Assembly (NCBI RefSeq): GCF_900105255.1
Contig: NZ_LT629763.1
Coordinates: 1,178,001-1,242,000, forward strand
DNA: 64,000 nucleotides
Source: Halopseudomonas sabulinigri
GTDB lineage: Bacteria > Pseudomonadota > Gammaproteobacteria > Pseudomonadales > Pseudomonadaceae
Direction: 5' to 3'
The notes beneath the pieces are model-generated. The model did no database searches and was not told the origin of the DNA. It was given only the letters and a program-made list of their open reading frames with translations. Position 1 is the stretch's first letter; each line of letters begins with the position of its first letter. Of this stretch, positions 7,496-16,562 are shown one piece after another. Made by a program: the position numbers and the translations under genes.

Positions 7496-8308
7496 TTAAT
7501 CGGCAAACTCGGGGGTTTGCTTGCTCATATGCGCGGCCATCGCAATCTTCATGTCTTCGGATTGCAGCATCGCTGCATTCCAGGTCGCGATGTAGTTGAG
7601 TCCATCCTCAACGCTGTGGTCACGGCTGAAGCGAATCATTTCCTTGGTGCCACGAATGGCAACCGGTGACTTGGCTGCAATGCTCTGGGCAATCTCCATG
7701 ACGCCGGCAAGCAGGGCGTCATGGTCTTTGTAGGTACGATTGGCCAGGCCGATGCGAGCCGCCTCGGCACCGTATACCGGGCGACCGGTATAGGCCATCT
7801 CCCGCATCATGCCATCGCCGATAACCCGCGGCAATCGTTGCAAAGTACCCACATCGGCCGCCATACCCATGTCGATTTCCTTGATGGAAAAGTGGGCATC
7901 CTCGGTACAGTAACGCATGTCGCAGGCGGTGATCAGGTCGATCGCACCGCCGATGCAATAGCCGTGCACCGCAGCAATTACCGGTTTGCGGCACTGATCT
8001 ATGACGTTGAAGGAGTGCTGCAGGTGCAGCACGTGACGGCGAATGTGTTCTGCCTTGCGGGCGATGTCCATATTGAGCTGACCTGCAGCCTCGCCCAGCA
8101 TGGTCAGATCGATACCGGCGGAAAAGTGTTTCCCCTCGCCGGAAATGATCGCGCAACGAATACTGTCGGTCTGATCGACCCAACCGAATACGTCTATCAT
8201 TTCAGCCCAGAAGTCGCGGTTCATCGCGTTGATCTTTTCCGGGCGATTGATACGGATATGGGCCACTTTGCCGATCTGCTCGACCAGCAACGTCTTGAAT
8301 TCAGGCAT
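7496..8308 (-). CDS. Crotonase-family delta3,5-delta2,4-dienoyl-CoA isomerase-like protein
   Basis: The 270-residue enzyme opens MPEFKTLLVEQIGKVAHIRINRPEKINAMN. ATG 8308 is preferred over an ATG 26 codons earlier because AAGAAGGTCGAG precedes it and the family starts there. The oxyanion-hole segment is GEGKHFSAGIDL. Asp124 (GGAIDLITACD), Glu144 and Asp152 (KEIDMGMAADVGTLQRLP) have the spacing of Asp176, Glu196 and Asp204 of mammalian ECH1, which isomerises 3,5-dienoyl-CoA during oxidation of odd-position unsaturated fatty acids. A plain enoyl-CoA hydratase usually has two glutamates instead. Function by homology of active-site spacing; cytoplasmic. Confidence 0.88.
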   Translation of the reverse strand: MPEFKTLLVEQIGKVAHIRINRPEKINAMNRDFWAEMIDVFGWVDQTDSIRCAIISGEGKHFSAGIDLTMLGEAAGQLNMDIARKAEHIRRHVLHLQHSFNVIDQCRKPVIAAVHGYCIGGAIDLITACDMRYCTEDAHFSIKEIDMGMAADVGTLQRLPRVIGDGMMREMAYTGRPVYGAEAARIGLANRTYKDHDALLAGVMEIAQSIAAKSPVAIRGTKEMIRFSRDHSVEDGLNYIATWNAAMLQSEDMKIAMAAHMSKQTPEFAD

Positions 8309-8613
8309 ACTCGACCTTCTTCTTATGTCAGCAAAATCATCAGGCTGTCGGCAACTGTGCCGTACGACCGACCTTGTCATTTGCATGACTATATCAAGCT
8401 AAAAGCAGAACACCATAACCAATCACTGAAGAATATGATCCAAGGTACTGAAAATGCGCATAGGTTGTACCTTGGACTACTTTATTCCTGAGGGCATTCC
8501 GGTACTATCGCCAAGCCCGAAAGACGAGCCAGACGGCTACCAGGGAAGGCAACAACAGCAGACGCAGGACCGCGTGCCTGTATATTTTCATTATCAAAGA
8601 CAGGAACTTCATC
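8309..8613. other. Divergent intergenic region between the crotonase gene and nhaB
   Basis: This 305-base stretch holds the start regions of both divergent genes. The recognisable element is the 9-base inverted repeat at 8440-8475. The segment 8477-8613 in front of nhaB is GC-rich and could fold; CCTGT and ACAGG near 8578-8603 can pair. I could match it to no known riboswitch class and see no small gene. Confidence 0.6.
8440..8475. repeat. Inverted repeat CCAAGGTAC-N18-GTACCTTGG
   Basis: CCAAGGTAC at 8440-8448 is repeated in inverted form at 8467-8475; all nine bases match and the centres are 27 bases apart. Two such half-sites suggest binding of a dimeric or tetrameric regulator between the divergent promoters. 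An 18-base loop would make a poor terminator. Confidence 0.6.
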
Positions 8614-10110
8614 ATGTCTGACGCCATGCTACCCGCACTGGGGCATAACTTCCTTGGCCAGGCGCCCGGTTGGTACAAGCGCACCATTGTCGCCTTTCTG
8701 TTACTCAATCCGTTGCTGCTCTGGCTGTTCGGTCCATACGTCACCGGCTGGATTCTGGTGCTTGAGTTCATCTTCACGCTGGCGATGGCGCTAAAGTGCT
8801 ACCCGTTGCTACCCGGCGGCCTGCTGGCACTGGAAGCCCTGCTGATCGGCATGACCTCGCCGGATGCGCTGTATAAGGAGGTGCTGGGTAACTTCCCGGT
8901 CATCCTGCTGTTGATGTTCATGGTCGCAGGCATCTATTTCATGAAGGATCTGTTGCTGCTGACCTTCACCAAGCTGATTCTCGGCGTACGCTCCAAGTCA
9001 CTGCTCGGCTTGCTCTTCAGCCTGGTTGCCGCCGTGCTTTCTGCCTTCCTTGACGCTCTGACCGTGACCGCGGTGATCATCAGCGTGGCCGTGGGGTTTT
9101 ACGGCGTTTATCACAAGGTTGCCTCCACCGGCGGCGGCACCGACATTCAGGACGGCACCCCGGTTGAGGACCCCTTGCACCGCGAGCACCTGGAAGAGTT
9201 TCGCGCGTTTCTGCGCAGCCTGCTGATGCATGGCGCCGTCGGCACGGCGCTGGGCGGGGTGTGTACCCTGGTGGGCGAACCACAGAACCTGCTGATAGCC
9301 GGCGTGGCCGGCTGGGACTTTATCGAGTTCTTCCTGCTGATGGCGCCCGTCAGCATGCCCGTATTGGCCGCCGGCCTGCTGACCTGCCTGGTACTCGAGA
9401 AAACCGGCTGGTTTGGCTACGGTGCACGCCTGCCACGCCCCGTGCGCCATGTGTTGGAGGAATTTGCCGCCGTCGAGCAGGCCAAGCGCAAGGCGCCGCA
9501 GAAAGCGGCCCTGCTGGTGCAGGCCCTGGCGGCGTTGCTGCTGGTGCTGGGCCTGGCCTTTCACCTGGCCGAAGTAGGCTTTATCGGCCTGATGGTGATC
9601 ATTCTGATCACCTCGTTCAATGGCATCATCGACGAGCATCAGATCGGCAAATCCTTCCAGGAGGCCTTGCCCTTTACCTCGCTGCTGGTGGTGTTTTTTG
9701 CCATTGTCGCGGTCATCCACGAGCAGCACCTGTTCAGCCCGATCATCCACGCGGTGCTGGCACTGCCAGCGGAAAGCCAGCCGAGCATGTTCTTCCTCGC
9801 CAACGGTATTCTGTCGATGATCAGCGACAACGTGTTCGTCGCCACCGTGTACATTTCCGAGGTCAAGGAAAGCCTCGACAGCGGCGCCATCAGCCGCGAG
9901 CAGTTCGACCGCTTGGCCATCGCCATCAACACCGGCACCAACCTGCCCAGCGTGGCCACGCCCAATGGTCAAGCGGCCTTCCTGTTCCTGCTGACCTCCG
10001 CCGTTGCCCCTCTGGTGCGGCTCTCCTATGGCCGCATGGTGGTTATGGCCCTGCCCTACACCCTGGTGCTCGGCGGCGTTGGTCTGTTGGCCGTGACCCT
10101 CTGGATATAA
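8614..10110 (+). CDS. nhaB: Na+/H+ antiporter NhaB
   Basis: The 498-residue polytopic protein has about 12 hydrophobic segments and the NhaB sequence throughout: [28 protein letters not shown] at the N-terminus, [26 protein letters not shown] (about residues 148-173), [15 protein letters not shown] (about 214-228) and the C-terminal [15 protein letters not shown] with [22 protein letters not shown]. Family length is about 500. It exports Na+ in exchange for H+ across the inner membrane and helps in alkaline or saline conditions. The gene stands alone, with a divergent neighbour upstream and a bidirectional terminator downstream. Confidence 0.97.
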   Translation: MSDAMLPALGHNFLGQAPGWYKRTIVAFLLLNPLLLWLFGPYVTGWILVLEFIFTLAMALKCYPLLPGGLLALEALLIGMTSPDALYKEVLGNFPVILLLMFMVAGIYFMKDLLLLTFTKLILGVRSKSLLGLLFSLVAAVLSAFLDALTVTAVIISVAVGFYGVYHKVASTGGGTDIQDGTPVEDPLHREHLEEFRAFLRSLLMHGAVGTALGGVCTLVGEPQNLLIAGVAGWDFIEFFLLMAPVSMPVLAAGLLTCLVLEKTGWFGYGARLPRPVRHVLEEFAAVEQAKRKAPQKAALLVQALAALLLVLGLAFHLAEVGFIGLMVIILITSFNGIIDEHQIGKSFQEALPFTSLLVVFFAIVAVIHEQHLFSPIIHAVLALPAESQPSMFFLANGILSMISDNVFVATVYISEVKESLDSGAISREQFDRLAIAINTGTNLPSVATPNGQAAFLFLLTSAVAPLVRLSYGRMVVMALPYTLVLGGVGLLAVTLWI

Positions 10111-10122
10111 CGCGCCAGGCAT

Positions 10123-10159
10123 AAAAAAGGCCGGTGAAGTGCGCTTCACCGGCCTTTTT
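10123..10159. terminator. Bidirectional terminator between nhaB and dnaQ
   Basis: AAAAAGGCCGGTGAAG pairs with CTTCACCGGCCTTTTT around the loop TGCG (10140-10143). An A run on one flank and a T run on the other give a usable terminator on both strands for the convergent genes. Confidence 0.95.
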
Positions 10160-10175
10160 CTTGCTCAGGCGCCAC

Positions 10176-10904
10176 CTACTCTGCGGCAGGCGCTCCCTTC
10201 CACAGTGCGAACCCCGCAGCCTTTTCGATCGCGGCCAAGCGCTCCTCATGGCCGGCCAGTTCTTCTTCGCTAGCGCGCAACACTTGCAAACCGGCACGCA
10301 TGGCCGGATCAAGACGACGGATACTGCTCGCCGAATCACTGCCGTCATCGTTGCCCTTACCGTTGGCAGCCAGCGACAAAGCCGTCTGCCCACCGGTCAT
10401 CAGCAGATAAACGTCAGCCAGAATCTCCGCATCGAGCAAGGCGCCGTGCAGATCACGCTGCGAGTTATCGACGCCATAGCGCTTGCACAGGGCGTCCAGG
10501 CTGTTGCGCTGACCCGGGTGCTTCTCGCGGGCCATCAGCAGGGTATCGAGCACGCTGCAGTGCTCGGCCACCACGCCATGGCCCTTGCCCAGCCGGTCCA
10601 GCTCGCTGTCGATAAAGCCGACGTCGAACGCCGCGTTGTGAATAACCAGGCGCGCACCGGTGATGAAGTTCATGAAGTCATCGGCGATGTCGGCGAACAG
10701 CGGCTTGTCGGCAAGAAACTCGCTGGATATGCCGTGCACCGCTTGGGCGCCTTCGTCGATATCGCGTTGCGGATTGATATAAACGTGGTAATGACGGCCG
10801 GTCAGGCGGCGATCGATGACCTCGACACAGCCGATTTCAATGATCCGGTGGCCTTCCTTGTGTTCAATACCTGTGGTTTCGGTATCCAGCACCACTTCAC
10901 GCAT
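10176..10904 (-). CDS. dnaQ: DNA polymerase III epsilon subunit (3'-5' proofreading exonuclease)
   Basis: The 242-residue protein has the DEDDh exonuclease motifs: VVLDTETTGIE with Asp7 and Glu9 (Exo I), HNAAFDVGFIDSEL (Exo II) and LHGALLDAEILADVY with the histidine and aspartate of Exo III. The C-terminal tail (GKGNDDGSDSASSIRR onward) is the flexible linker that contacts the alpha subunit. It proofreads replication errors in the Pol III core. AGAGGGGA precedes ATG 10904. It follows rnhA on the same strand with a 3-base gap, the same dnaQ-rnhA partnership as in E. coli, though there the two genes are divergent. Confidence 0.97.
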   Translation of the reverse strand: MREVVLDTETTGIEHKEGHRIIEIGCVEVIDRRLTGRHYHVYINPQRDIDEGAQAVHGISSEFLADKPLFADIADDFMNFITGARLVIHNAAFDVGFIDSELDRLGKGHGVVAEHCSVLDTLLMAREKHPGQRNSLDALCKRYGVDNSQRDLHGALLDAEILADVYLLMTGGQTALSLAANGKGNDDGSDSASSIRRLDPAMRAGLQVLRASEEELAGHEERLAAIEKAAGFALWKGAPAAE

Positions 10905-10907
10905 GCA

Positions 10908-11363
10908 TCATCCCCTCTTCTTCTCGCTGAGCACGTGCTGCACGCCCAGATTGGCCAGCTCATCGGCGATCTCGTTTTCACGGTGCCCGGTATGACCGCG
11001 CACCCAGCGCCACTCGACCTGATGCTGGCACACCAATTCATCCAGCTGCTGCCAGAGATCGGCGTTCTTGACCGGTTGCTTGCTGGCGGTTTTCCAGCCG
11101 CGCTTCTTCCAGTTCGGCATCCATTCACAGATGCCCTTCATCACATATTGCGAGTCGGTAGTCAGCACCACACTGGCTGGCCGTTTTAGCGCCTCCAGCC
11201 CGCGAATGGCCGCTAGCAGCTCCATACGGTTGTTGGTGGTGTTGAGTTCGCCGCCATACAGGCTCTTTTCATTCTCGCCCAGACGCAGCAGCGCGCCCCA
11301 GCCACCAGGGCCCGGATTTCCCTTGCAGGCGCCGTCGGTAAAAATCTCTATGGGTTGGGTCAT
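10908..11363 (-). CDS. rnhA: Ribonuclease HI
   Basis: The 151-residue enzyme shows all catalytic residues at the E. coli numbering: Asp10 ([17 protein letters not shown]), Glu48 ([10 protein letters not shown]), Asp70 (LTTDSQYV), His124 and Asp134 ([16 protein letters not shown]). The basic handle region around [17 protein letters not shown] is present. It cuts the RNA strand of RNA/DNA hybrids. Its ATG overlaps the stop codon of the upstream methyltransferase gene by the ATGA arrangement, so the two are translationally linked, and dnaQ follows. Confidence 0.98.
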   Translation of the reverse strand: MTQPIEIFTDGACKGNPGPGGWGALLRLGENEKSLYGGELNTTNNRMELLAAIRGLEALKRPASVVLTTDSQYVMKGICEWMPNWKKRGWKTASKQPVKNADLWQQLDELVCQHQVEWRWVRGHTGHRENEIADELANLGVQHVLSEKKRG

Positions 11364-12133
11364 TGCCTATCTCGTTTATGCGTACGCCGCGTGCCCGCTG
11401 CCAGCGGTGGCAAGGTCAACGTCGGAAAGGACATGCCACGCTGGCGTTGCGGCAGCGCGCCAAACATCTGCCGGCGTGCCAGCAGACAATAAAATCCGCC
11501 ACCGGGCAGCAGTCGCTGCTGCCCCAGGCTTTCGATAAAGGTGAGGCGCTGCAACCAGGCGGGCGAGTTGAGCGGCGGACGATAGCACCCATCCAGCCGT
11601 TTCTCCACTGCAAAGCCGAGCAATTCCAGCCAGTCGATCAAACGTCCGGGACGCACGAAACCTGCCTGCCCCAACCAGCTCTGGCCAAAGTAATGCGGCA
11701 TACCCCAGGCACTCAGCGGATTGAAACCAAAGATCAACAGATGCCCGCCTGCCCGCACCGCCTGGCTGGCCTCGCGTAACAGCGTTTGCGGTGACAAGCT
11801 GAAGTCCAGCCCATGATGCAGCACTACCGCATCCAACGATTGCGCGGCGAAGGGCCAGCGCGCCTCCTCGACCGCCAGGGCGCCAGCACGGCACTCCATG
11901 TCCAGATGCCAGTGATGCCGCATGACTTTTTCATCGGGGTCCAGCATTTCCGGCGCCAGCCCGTACTGCACCAGATGCTGGCCGAAGCACTGCGGCAGCG
12001 CCAGACGCTGGGCGTTGCGCTCGGCATCCAGCAGCATCTGCCCGGCCGCAGAATCCAGCCAGCCACGCGCCTCGTGCAGCAGACGCAGCAGGTCGGCCTG
12101 ACTAATGGAGCGGGAGGGTTGCTGGCGAGCCAT
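11360..12133 (-). CDS. yafS: YafS-like class I methyltransferase
   Basis: The 257-residue protein starts [19 protein letters not shown]. It has the second half of a class I methyltransferase fold: [45 protein letters not shown], with the motif IV and V regions, but the glycine-rich SAM loop is degenerate. Position between gloB and rnhA matches yafS of E. coli. Divergent from gloB with a 75-base gap; overlaps rnhA by 4 bases. Substrate unknown. Given the poor glycine loop, methyl transfer itself should be treated as inferred. Confidence 0.8.
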   Translation of the reverse strand: MARQQPSRSISQADLLRLLHEARGWLDSAAGQMLLDAERNAQRLALPQCFGQHLVQYGLAPEMLDPDEKVMRHHWHLDMECRAGALAVEEARWPFAAQSLDAVVLHHGLDFSLSPQTLLREASQAVRAGGHLLIFGFNPLSAWGMPHYFGQSWLGQAGFVRPGRLIDWLELLGFAVEKRLDGCYRPPLNSPAWLQRLTFIESLGQQRLLPGGGFYCLLARRQMFGALPQRQRGMSFPTLTLPPLAAGTRRTHKRDRQ

Positions 12134-12151
12134 GGATTCTCCACAAAGGGG

Positions 12152-12179
12152 TTGGCGCAGACGCTGAGTTGGTTAAGAT
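12152..12179 (+). promoter_or_regulatory. Sigma-70 promoter for gloB
   Basis: TTGGCG (12152-12157) and TAAGAT (12174-12179) are separated by 16 bases. The ATG of gloB lies 29 bases after the -10 hexamer with AAGGAA in between. Confidence 0.5.
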
Positions 12180-12208
12180 GACTCTACAGATTAAGGAATA
12201 GACCCGTC

Positions 12209-12988
12209 ATGTCCACATTTATTGCGCTACCGGCATTCAACGACAACTACATCTGGCTGCTGCTGGCAGAGGACGGTGAACGCGTTGCGGTGGTCGACCC
12301 AGGCGATGCCAAACCGGTTATCAATTGGCTGGGCAAACATCCCGAATACCGGTTGAGCGATATCCTCATCACTCACCATCACCCTGACCACGTGGGTGGC
12401 GTGGCTGCGCTCAAGGCCGGCACCGGTTGCCGCGTCTGGGGGCCGGCCGCCGAGACCATTCCGGCGCGCGACCGAGCGCTCAATGACGGCGATGCGGTCA
12501 AGCTGTTTGGCCTCACCCTGCAGGTGATCGCGGTACCCGGCCACACCCTGGGGCACATTGCCTATTACTGCGAAAACGCGGGCGACCCTTGGCTTCTCAG
12601 TGGCGACACCCTGTTTGCCGGCGGCTGCGGTCGTCTGTTTGAAGGTACCCCCGAACAGATGCATGCCTCGCTCAGCAAACTGGCAGCACTGCCCGCCGAG
12701 ACGCGCGTTTACTGCGCCCACGAATACACCCAGGCCAACCTGCAGTTCGCCCACGCCGTCGAGCCGGAGAATAACGACATCAAGGTGCGCCTCGAAGTCG
12801 TGCAGGAATTGCGCGCCGCCGGGCGTATGACACTGCCCAGCGACCTGGCCCTGGAACGGCGCACCAACCCCTTTCTCAGAGCCGATTGCGACGCCGTCGC
12901 CCACGCCGCCAGTGTCCAGACAGGCAAGGCGCTGAGCCCCGGCGTAGAGACCTTCGCGGCGGTTCGCGCATGGAAGGACAGTTTCTGA
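12209..12988 (+). CDS. gloB: Hydroxyacylglutathione hydrolase (glyoxalase II)
   Basis: The 259-residue metallo-beta-lactamase-fold enzyme carries THHHPDH at residues 55-61, the two-metal binding motif, followed by [11 protein letters not shown] and [23 protein letters not shown], with [13 protein letters not shown] near the substrate pocket. It hydrolyses S-D-lactoylglutathione to D-lactate and glutathione, the second step of methylglyoxal detoxification. AAGGAA precedes ATG 12209. The gene is followed by mltD after a separate promoter, as in many gammaproteobacteria. Confidence 0.97.
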   Translation: MSTFIALPAFNDNYIWLLLAEDGERVAVVDPGDAKPVINWLGKHPEYRLSDILITHHHPDHVGGVAALKAGTGCRVWGPAAETIPARDRALNDGDAVKLFGLTLQVIAVPGHTLGHIAYYCENAGDPWLLSGDTLFAGGCGRLFEGTPEQMHASLSKLAALPAETRVYCAHEYTQANLQFAHAVEPENNDIKVRLEVVQELRAAGRMTLPSDLALERRTNPFLRADCDAVAHAASVQTGKALSPGVETFAAVRAWKDSF

Positions 12989-13000
12989 ACCACACGCGTC

Positions 13001-13029
13001 TTGACCCCACCAGGGTGACTCCATAAAAT
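13001..13029 (+). promoter_or_regulatory. Sigma-70 promoter for mltD
   Basis: TTGACC (13001-13006) and TAAAAT (13024-13029) are 17 bases apart, an almost ideal sigma-70 promoter. The start would fall near 13036, just ahead of GGGGG and ATG 13054. Confidence 0.65.
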
Positions 13030-13053
13030 CACCCTCATTTTGTGGGGGCGTAC

Positions 13054-14589
13054 ATGCGTTATTCGGTAGTTGCCATCTTGCCCAGATCACTGGTGCTGGG
13101 CACCCTGGCAGGGGTACTCGCACTGACCGGCTGTCAGACCACTGAGCAGTCAGATTACCGCGCCCTGGGCCAGACCCCGGAGCGACAATGGCAGCAAAAG
13201 TTGCCAGTGCAACAACCGATCCGCCCAGTCAACTCCGTTCTTAGCGTCGAGCCCCAAACACCTGCCACCCTCTGGGGTAGAATCCGCGATGGATTCATGC
13301 TTGATCCTGCATTGATCGACAACCCCCGCATTGACCAGCAACGCCTTTCCTTCGCCAGCCAGACCCGCTACTTCGAACTCGCCACCCCCCGCGCGCAGCG
13401 CTACATCTACTACGTGGTACAGCAACTTGAAGAGCGCGGCATGCCGCAGGAACTTGCCCTGCTGCCGTTCATCGAAAGCGCCTACAACCCCCAGGCGCTA
13501 TCCAGCGCCAAGGCCGCCGGCCTGTGGCAGTTTATTCCCTCCACGGGGCGCAACTTTTCACTGCGCCAGGACTGGTGGTACGACGGTCGGCGGGATGTGA
13601 CCGCCTCGACCCAGGCGGCGCTTGACTACCTGAACCTGCTGCACGACTACTTCGACGGCGACTGGCTGTTGGCCCTCGCGGCTTACAACTGCGGCGAAGG
13701 CTGTGTTGGCCGCGCGGTAAAGCGTAACGAGTCGCTTGGCCTGCCCACCGACTACTGGAACCTGCAGCTACCGCGCGAGACCATGAACTATGTGCCCAAG
13801 CTGTTGGCACTGGCGCAGATTATCGACAGCCCAACCAGCTACGGCACGCACCTGCCGGAACTGGCCAACGAACCCTACTTTGCCGAAGTCACCGTGGATC
13901 AGCAGATCGATTTGTACAAGGTCGCTGAACTGGCAGACATACCTACCGAAGAACTGCTCAGCCTCAACCCGGCATTCAACCAGCGCGTCACCGCCCCCCA
14001 GGGCGAGTACCAATTGCTGATTCCGATCGAGCAGGCAGACCAGTTCGCCCAGGCGCTGGCTGAGCTACCGGATGACCAGCGCGTCAACTACCAGCGCTAC
14101 CAGGTCCGCCGCGGTGACACCCTGTCACAGATTGCGCGCCGCTATCAGCTCTCGGTCGGTGTTATCCGTGACACTAACGATATCAACGGCAACCTGCTGC
14201 GCGTTGGCCAGACACTGATGCTGCCGCAGTTTGGTGATCAACCAATCACCCTGCCAACGCCGGCACAGACTTTGGCCACCAATACAGCCCTGAGCTATCG
14301 CATCAAGCCGGGTGACAGCCTGTGGAGCATCGCTCGCGCACACGGCACCACGGTCAATCACATCAAGCGCTACAACGAACTGAGCGGCAACGCCCTGAAC
14401 GTGGGCTCGACCCTGATGCTGCCCGGCAACAGCGCGCCAGATAACCGCATGACCTACACCGTACGCTCCGGCGACTCGTTGTCGACCATTGCTGCGCGCT
14501 TCAATGTGCAGGTATCCAAGATACGCAGCTGGAACAAACTGGAGCGTTATCTGCAGCCAGGACAGCAGCTGACCCTGTTCGTACCCTGA
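13054..14589 (+). CDS. mltD: Membrane-bound lytic murein transglycosylase D
   Basis: The 511-residue lipoprotein has signal peptide MRYSVVAILPRSLVLGTLAGVLALTGC with lipobox LTGC, an SLT domain with catalytic Glu141 in LLPFIESAYNP and the AAGLWQFIPSTG and LALAAYNCGEG motifs, and three LysM repeats beginning near residues 349, 415 and 468. It cleaves peptidoglycan glycan strands to 1,6-anhydro products at the outer membrane. ATG 13054 is preferred to GTG 13042 because GGGGG lies 5 bases before it and the signal peptide starts there. Confidence 0.95.
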   Translation: MRYSVVAILPRSLVLGTLAGVLALTGCQTTEQSDYRALGQTPERQWQQKLPVQQPIRPVNSVLSVEPQTPATLWGRIRDGFMLDPALIDNPRIDQQRLSFASQTRYFELATPRAQRYIYYVVQQLEERGMPQELALLPFIESAYNPQALSSAKAAGLWQFIPSTGRNFSLRQDWWYDGRRDVTASTQAALDYLNLLHDYFDGDWLLALAAYNCGEGCVGRAVKRNESLGLPTDYWNLQLPRETMNYVPKLLALAQIIDSPTSYGTHLPELANEPYFAEVTVDQQIDLYKVAELADIPTEELLSLNPAFNQRVTAPQGEYQLLIPIEQADQFAQALAELPDDQRVNYQRYQVRRGDTLSQIARRYQLSVGVIRDTNDINGNLLRVGQTLMLPQFGDQPITLPTPAQTLATNTALSYRIKPGDSLWSIARAHGTTVNHIKRYNELSGNALNVGSTLMLPGNSAPDNRMTYTVRSGDSLSTIAARFNVQVSKIRSWNKLERYLQPGQQLTLFVP

Positions 14590-14648
14590 TTGCGACTCAG
14601 GCCCTTCCGTCCATTCGGCGGGAATGATAGCGTTGGCAGCAATTGACG

Positions 14649-14672
14649 ACGTACGGTGACTTCACCGTACGT
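14649..14672. repeat. 24-base near-perfect palindrome between mltD and yejA
   Basis: ACGTACGGTGA and TCACCGTACGT flank a 2-base centre, so 22 of 24 bases are symmetrical. It lies 60 bases after mltD and 32 bases before the first yejA gene. No T run follows, which favours an operator or an RNA hairpin over a terminator. Confidence 0.6.
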
Positions 14673-14703
14673 TCGCCCGCTGGCCTATTCCGCGCAGGTG
14701 TTC

Positions 14704-16545
14704 ATGACGCTGCAGTTTCGCCCCACCACCCTAGTTGCATTGCTGCTCTGCTGGCTACTCTCGCTGCCCGCCGCGGCCGCTGTTCACACCCAGCACGGCT
14801 ACGCGCTCTATGGTCTGCCCAAGTACCCTGAGAACTTCAAGCACCTGGATTACGTCAATCCGGACGCGCCCAAGGGCGGCACCCTGCGGGTCATGGGCTC
14901 CGGCACCTTCGATACCCTCAACCCCTATACCCTCAAGGGCACCAGCCCGATCAATACCGGCGACTTTGCACAGTTCGGCATCAGCGAGCTGAACGAGCCA
15001 TTGATGGCCGGCAGCGGCATCTACGACCCCTCAGGAGACGAACCCTACTCGGCCTACGGGCTGATCGCGGAAACCCTGGAGTTCGCCGACAATCGTAGCT
15101 GGGTCGTCTTCAATCTGCGCCCGGAGGCGCGTTTCCACGACGGCACCCCGATTACCGCGGAGGACGTCGCCTTCAGCTATCGCCTGCTCAAGGAAAAGGG
15201 ACACCCCAACTACCGCTCGATGCTGCAAGACATCGAGCGCATCGACATTCTGGGTGAACGCCGCATCCGCTTCATCTTTTCCAGACCCAACAACAGCCTG
15301 CTGATTCTGCGATTGGGCGAGATGCCGGTACTGCCGGAGCACTACTGGGCCAACCGCGAATTCACTGAAACCACTTTCCAGCCTGGCCTCAACAGCGGCC
15401 CGTATCGCATCACCAAGGTCGATCCCGGACGCAGCCTGGTGTACGAACGGGTGAAGGACTACTGGGGTGCCGACCTGCCGATCAACAAGGGCAAGTACAA
15501 CCTCGATCGCATGGAGGTTGAGTTCTACCGGGACAACAGCGTCGCCTTTGAAGCCTTCAAGGCTGGCGAATTCGATATCTACATCGACCACAAAGCCAGT
15601 AACTGGGCCAATGCCTACGACTTTCCGGCGGTGAACAGCGGCGAGGTGCTCAAGCGCGCGATCTCGCATGAAATCCCCAGCTCTACCCAGGCGTTGTTCT
15701 TCAACACCCGCCGCCGCCCGTTCGATAACCTGCAACTGCGCAAGGCGTTGGGCATGCTGTTCGATTTCGAGTGGTCCAACCGAGTGCTCTTTTATGGAGC
15801 ATACGAGCGTTCTCTGAGCTTCTATCCCAACAGCCCCTTCAGTGCCACTGGCGTGCCCGGTGGCCAGGAATTCCTCTACCTTTCGCCGCACCGCGCGGAG
15901 CTACCGCCGGAACTCTTTCTGCAGCCCTTCAGTCTACCTGTCACCGATGGCCGGGGCATTCCGCGTGAAACCCTGCGCGAAGCGGTAGAGCTGTTTGAGC
16001 AGGCTGGTTGGCAGCTGCGTGGCGGCCGCCTGGAGAACGCCGACGGCAAGCCGCTGAGCTTTGAAGTATTACTGGTGAACTCCAGCCTGGAACGTATCCT
16101 GCAACCCTATCGAGCCAACCTGGCGCGGCTGGGCATCGACATGCAGATTCGCACCGTTGACCGCGCCCAGTACAAGGCGCGACTGGACCAGTTCGACTAC
16201 GACATGATTCTGGCCACGCTGCCGCAAGGCCTGTCGCCGGGTCTGGAGCAGTTTGGGTATTTCCATTCCAGTCAGCGCAACGTCAAGGGTAGCCGCAACT
16301 ACGCAGGAATAGACAATCCGGTCGTGGACGACCTGATCAACAAATTGAGCGGCGCGACCAATCGCAGCCAGCAGGTGGCAGCGACGCGCGCCCTGGACAG
16401 GGTACTGCTGTGGAATCACTATACAATTCCGAACTGGTATATAAACTACCACCGCATCGCCTACCGCAATTGGCTGCAGACGCCCGATATCCCGCCGTAT
16501 TCGCTGCTGATCCGCAGCTGGTGGAAGGGACCTGCAACACACTAG
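14704..16545 (+). CDS. yejA: Periplasmic peptide-binding protein of a Yej-type ABC importer (copy 1)
   Basis: The 613-residue SBP_bac_5-type protein has signal peptide MTLQFRPTTLVALLLCWLLSLPAAAA followed by [50 protein letters not shown] and a C-terminal IPNWYINYHRIAYRNW. YejA binds oligopeptides, and in E. coli also microcin C, for YejBEF. ATG 14704 is chosen for the signal peptide; an in-frame ATG at 14656 lies within the palindrome and gives a poor leader. First of a six-gene run, 17 bases before a second yejA paralogue. Confidence 0.93.
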   Translation: MTLQFRPTTLVALLLCWLLSLPAAAAVHTQHGYALYGLPKYPENFKHLDYVNPDAPKGGTLRVMGSGTFDTLNPYTLKGTSPINTGDFAQFGISELNEPLMAGSGIYDPSGDEPYSAYGLIAETLEFADNRSWVVFNLRPEARFHDGTPITAEDVAFSYRLLKEKGHPNYRSMLQDIERIDILGERRIRFIFSRPNNSLLILRLGEMPVLPEHYWANREFTETTFQPGLNSGPYRITKVDPGRSLVYERVKDYWGADLPINKGKYNLDRMEVEFYRDNSVAFEAFKAGEFDIYIDHKASNWANAYDFPAVNSGEVLKRAISHEIPSSTQALFFNTRRRPFDNLQLRKALGMLFDFEWSNRVLFYGAYERSLSFYPNSPFSATGVPGGQEFLYLSPHRAELPPELFLQPFSLPVTDGRGIPRETLREAVELFEQAGWQLRGGRLENADGKPLSFEVLLVNSSLERILQPYRANLARLGIDMQIRTVDRAQYKARLDQFDYDMILATLPQGLSPGLEQFGYFHSSQRNVKGSRNYAGIDNPVVDDLINKLSGATNRSQQVAATRALDRVLLWNHYTIPNWYINYHRIAYRNWLQTPDIPPYSLLIRSWWKGPATH

Positions 16546-16562
16546 AACAACAAGGTCGCTGA

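Noticed and set aside
8477-8613. Possible riboswitch in the nhaB leader
   Set aside because: GC-rich and foldable, but no conserved core of any riboswitch class I know, including the Na+ and Mn2+ types, could be matched.
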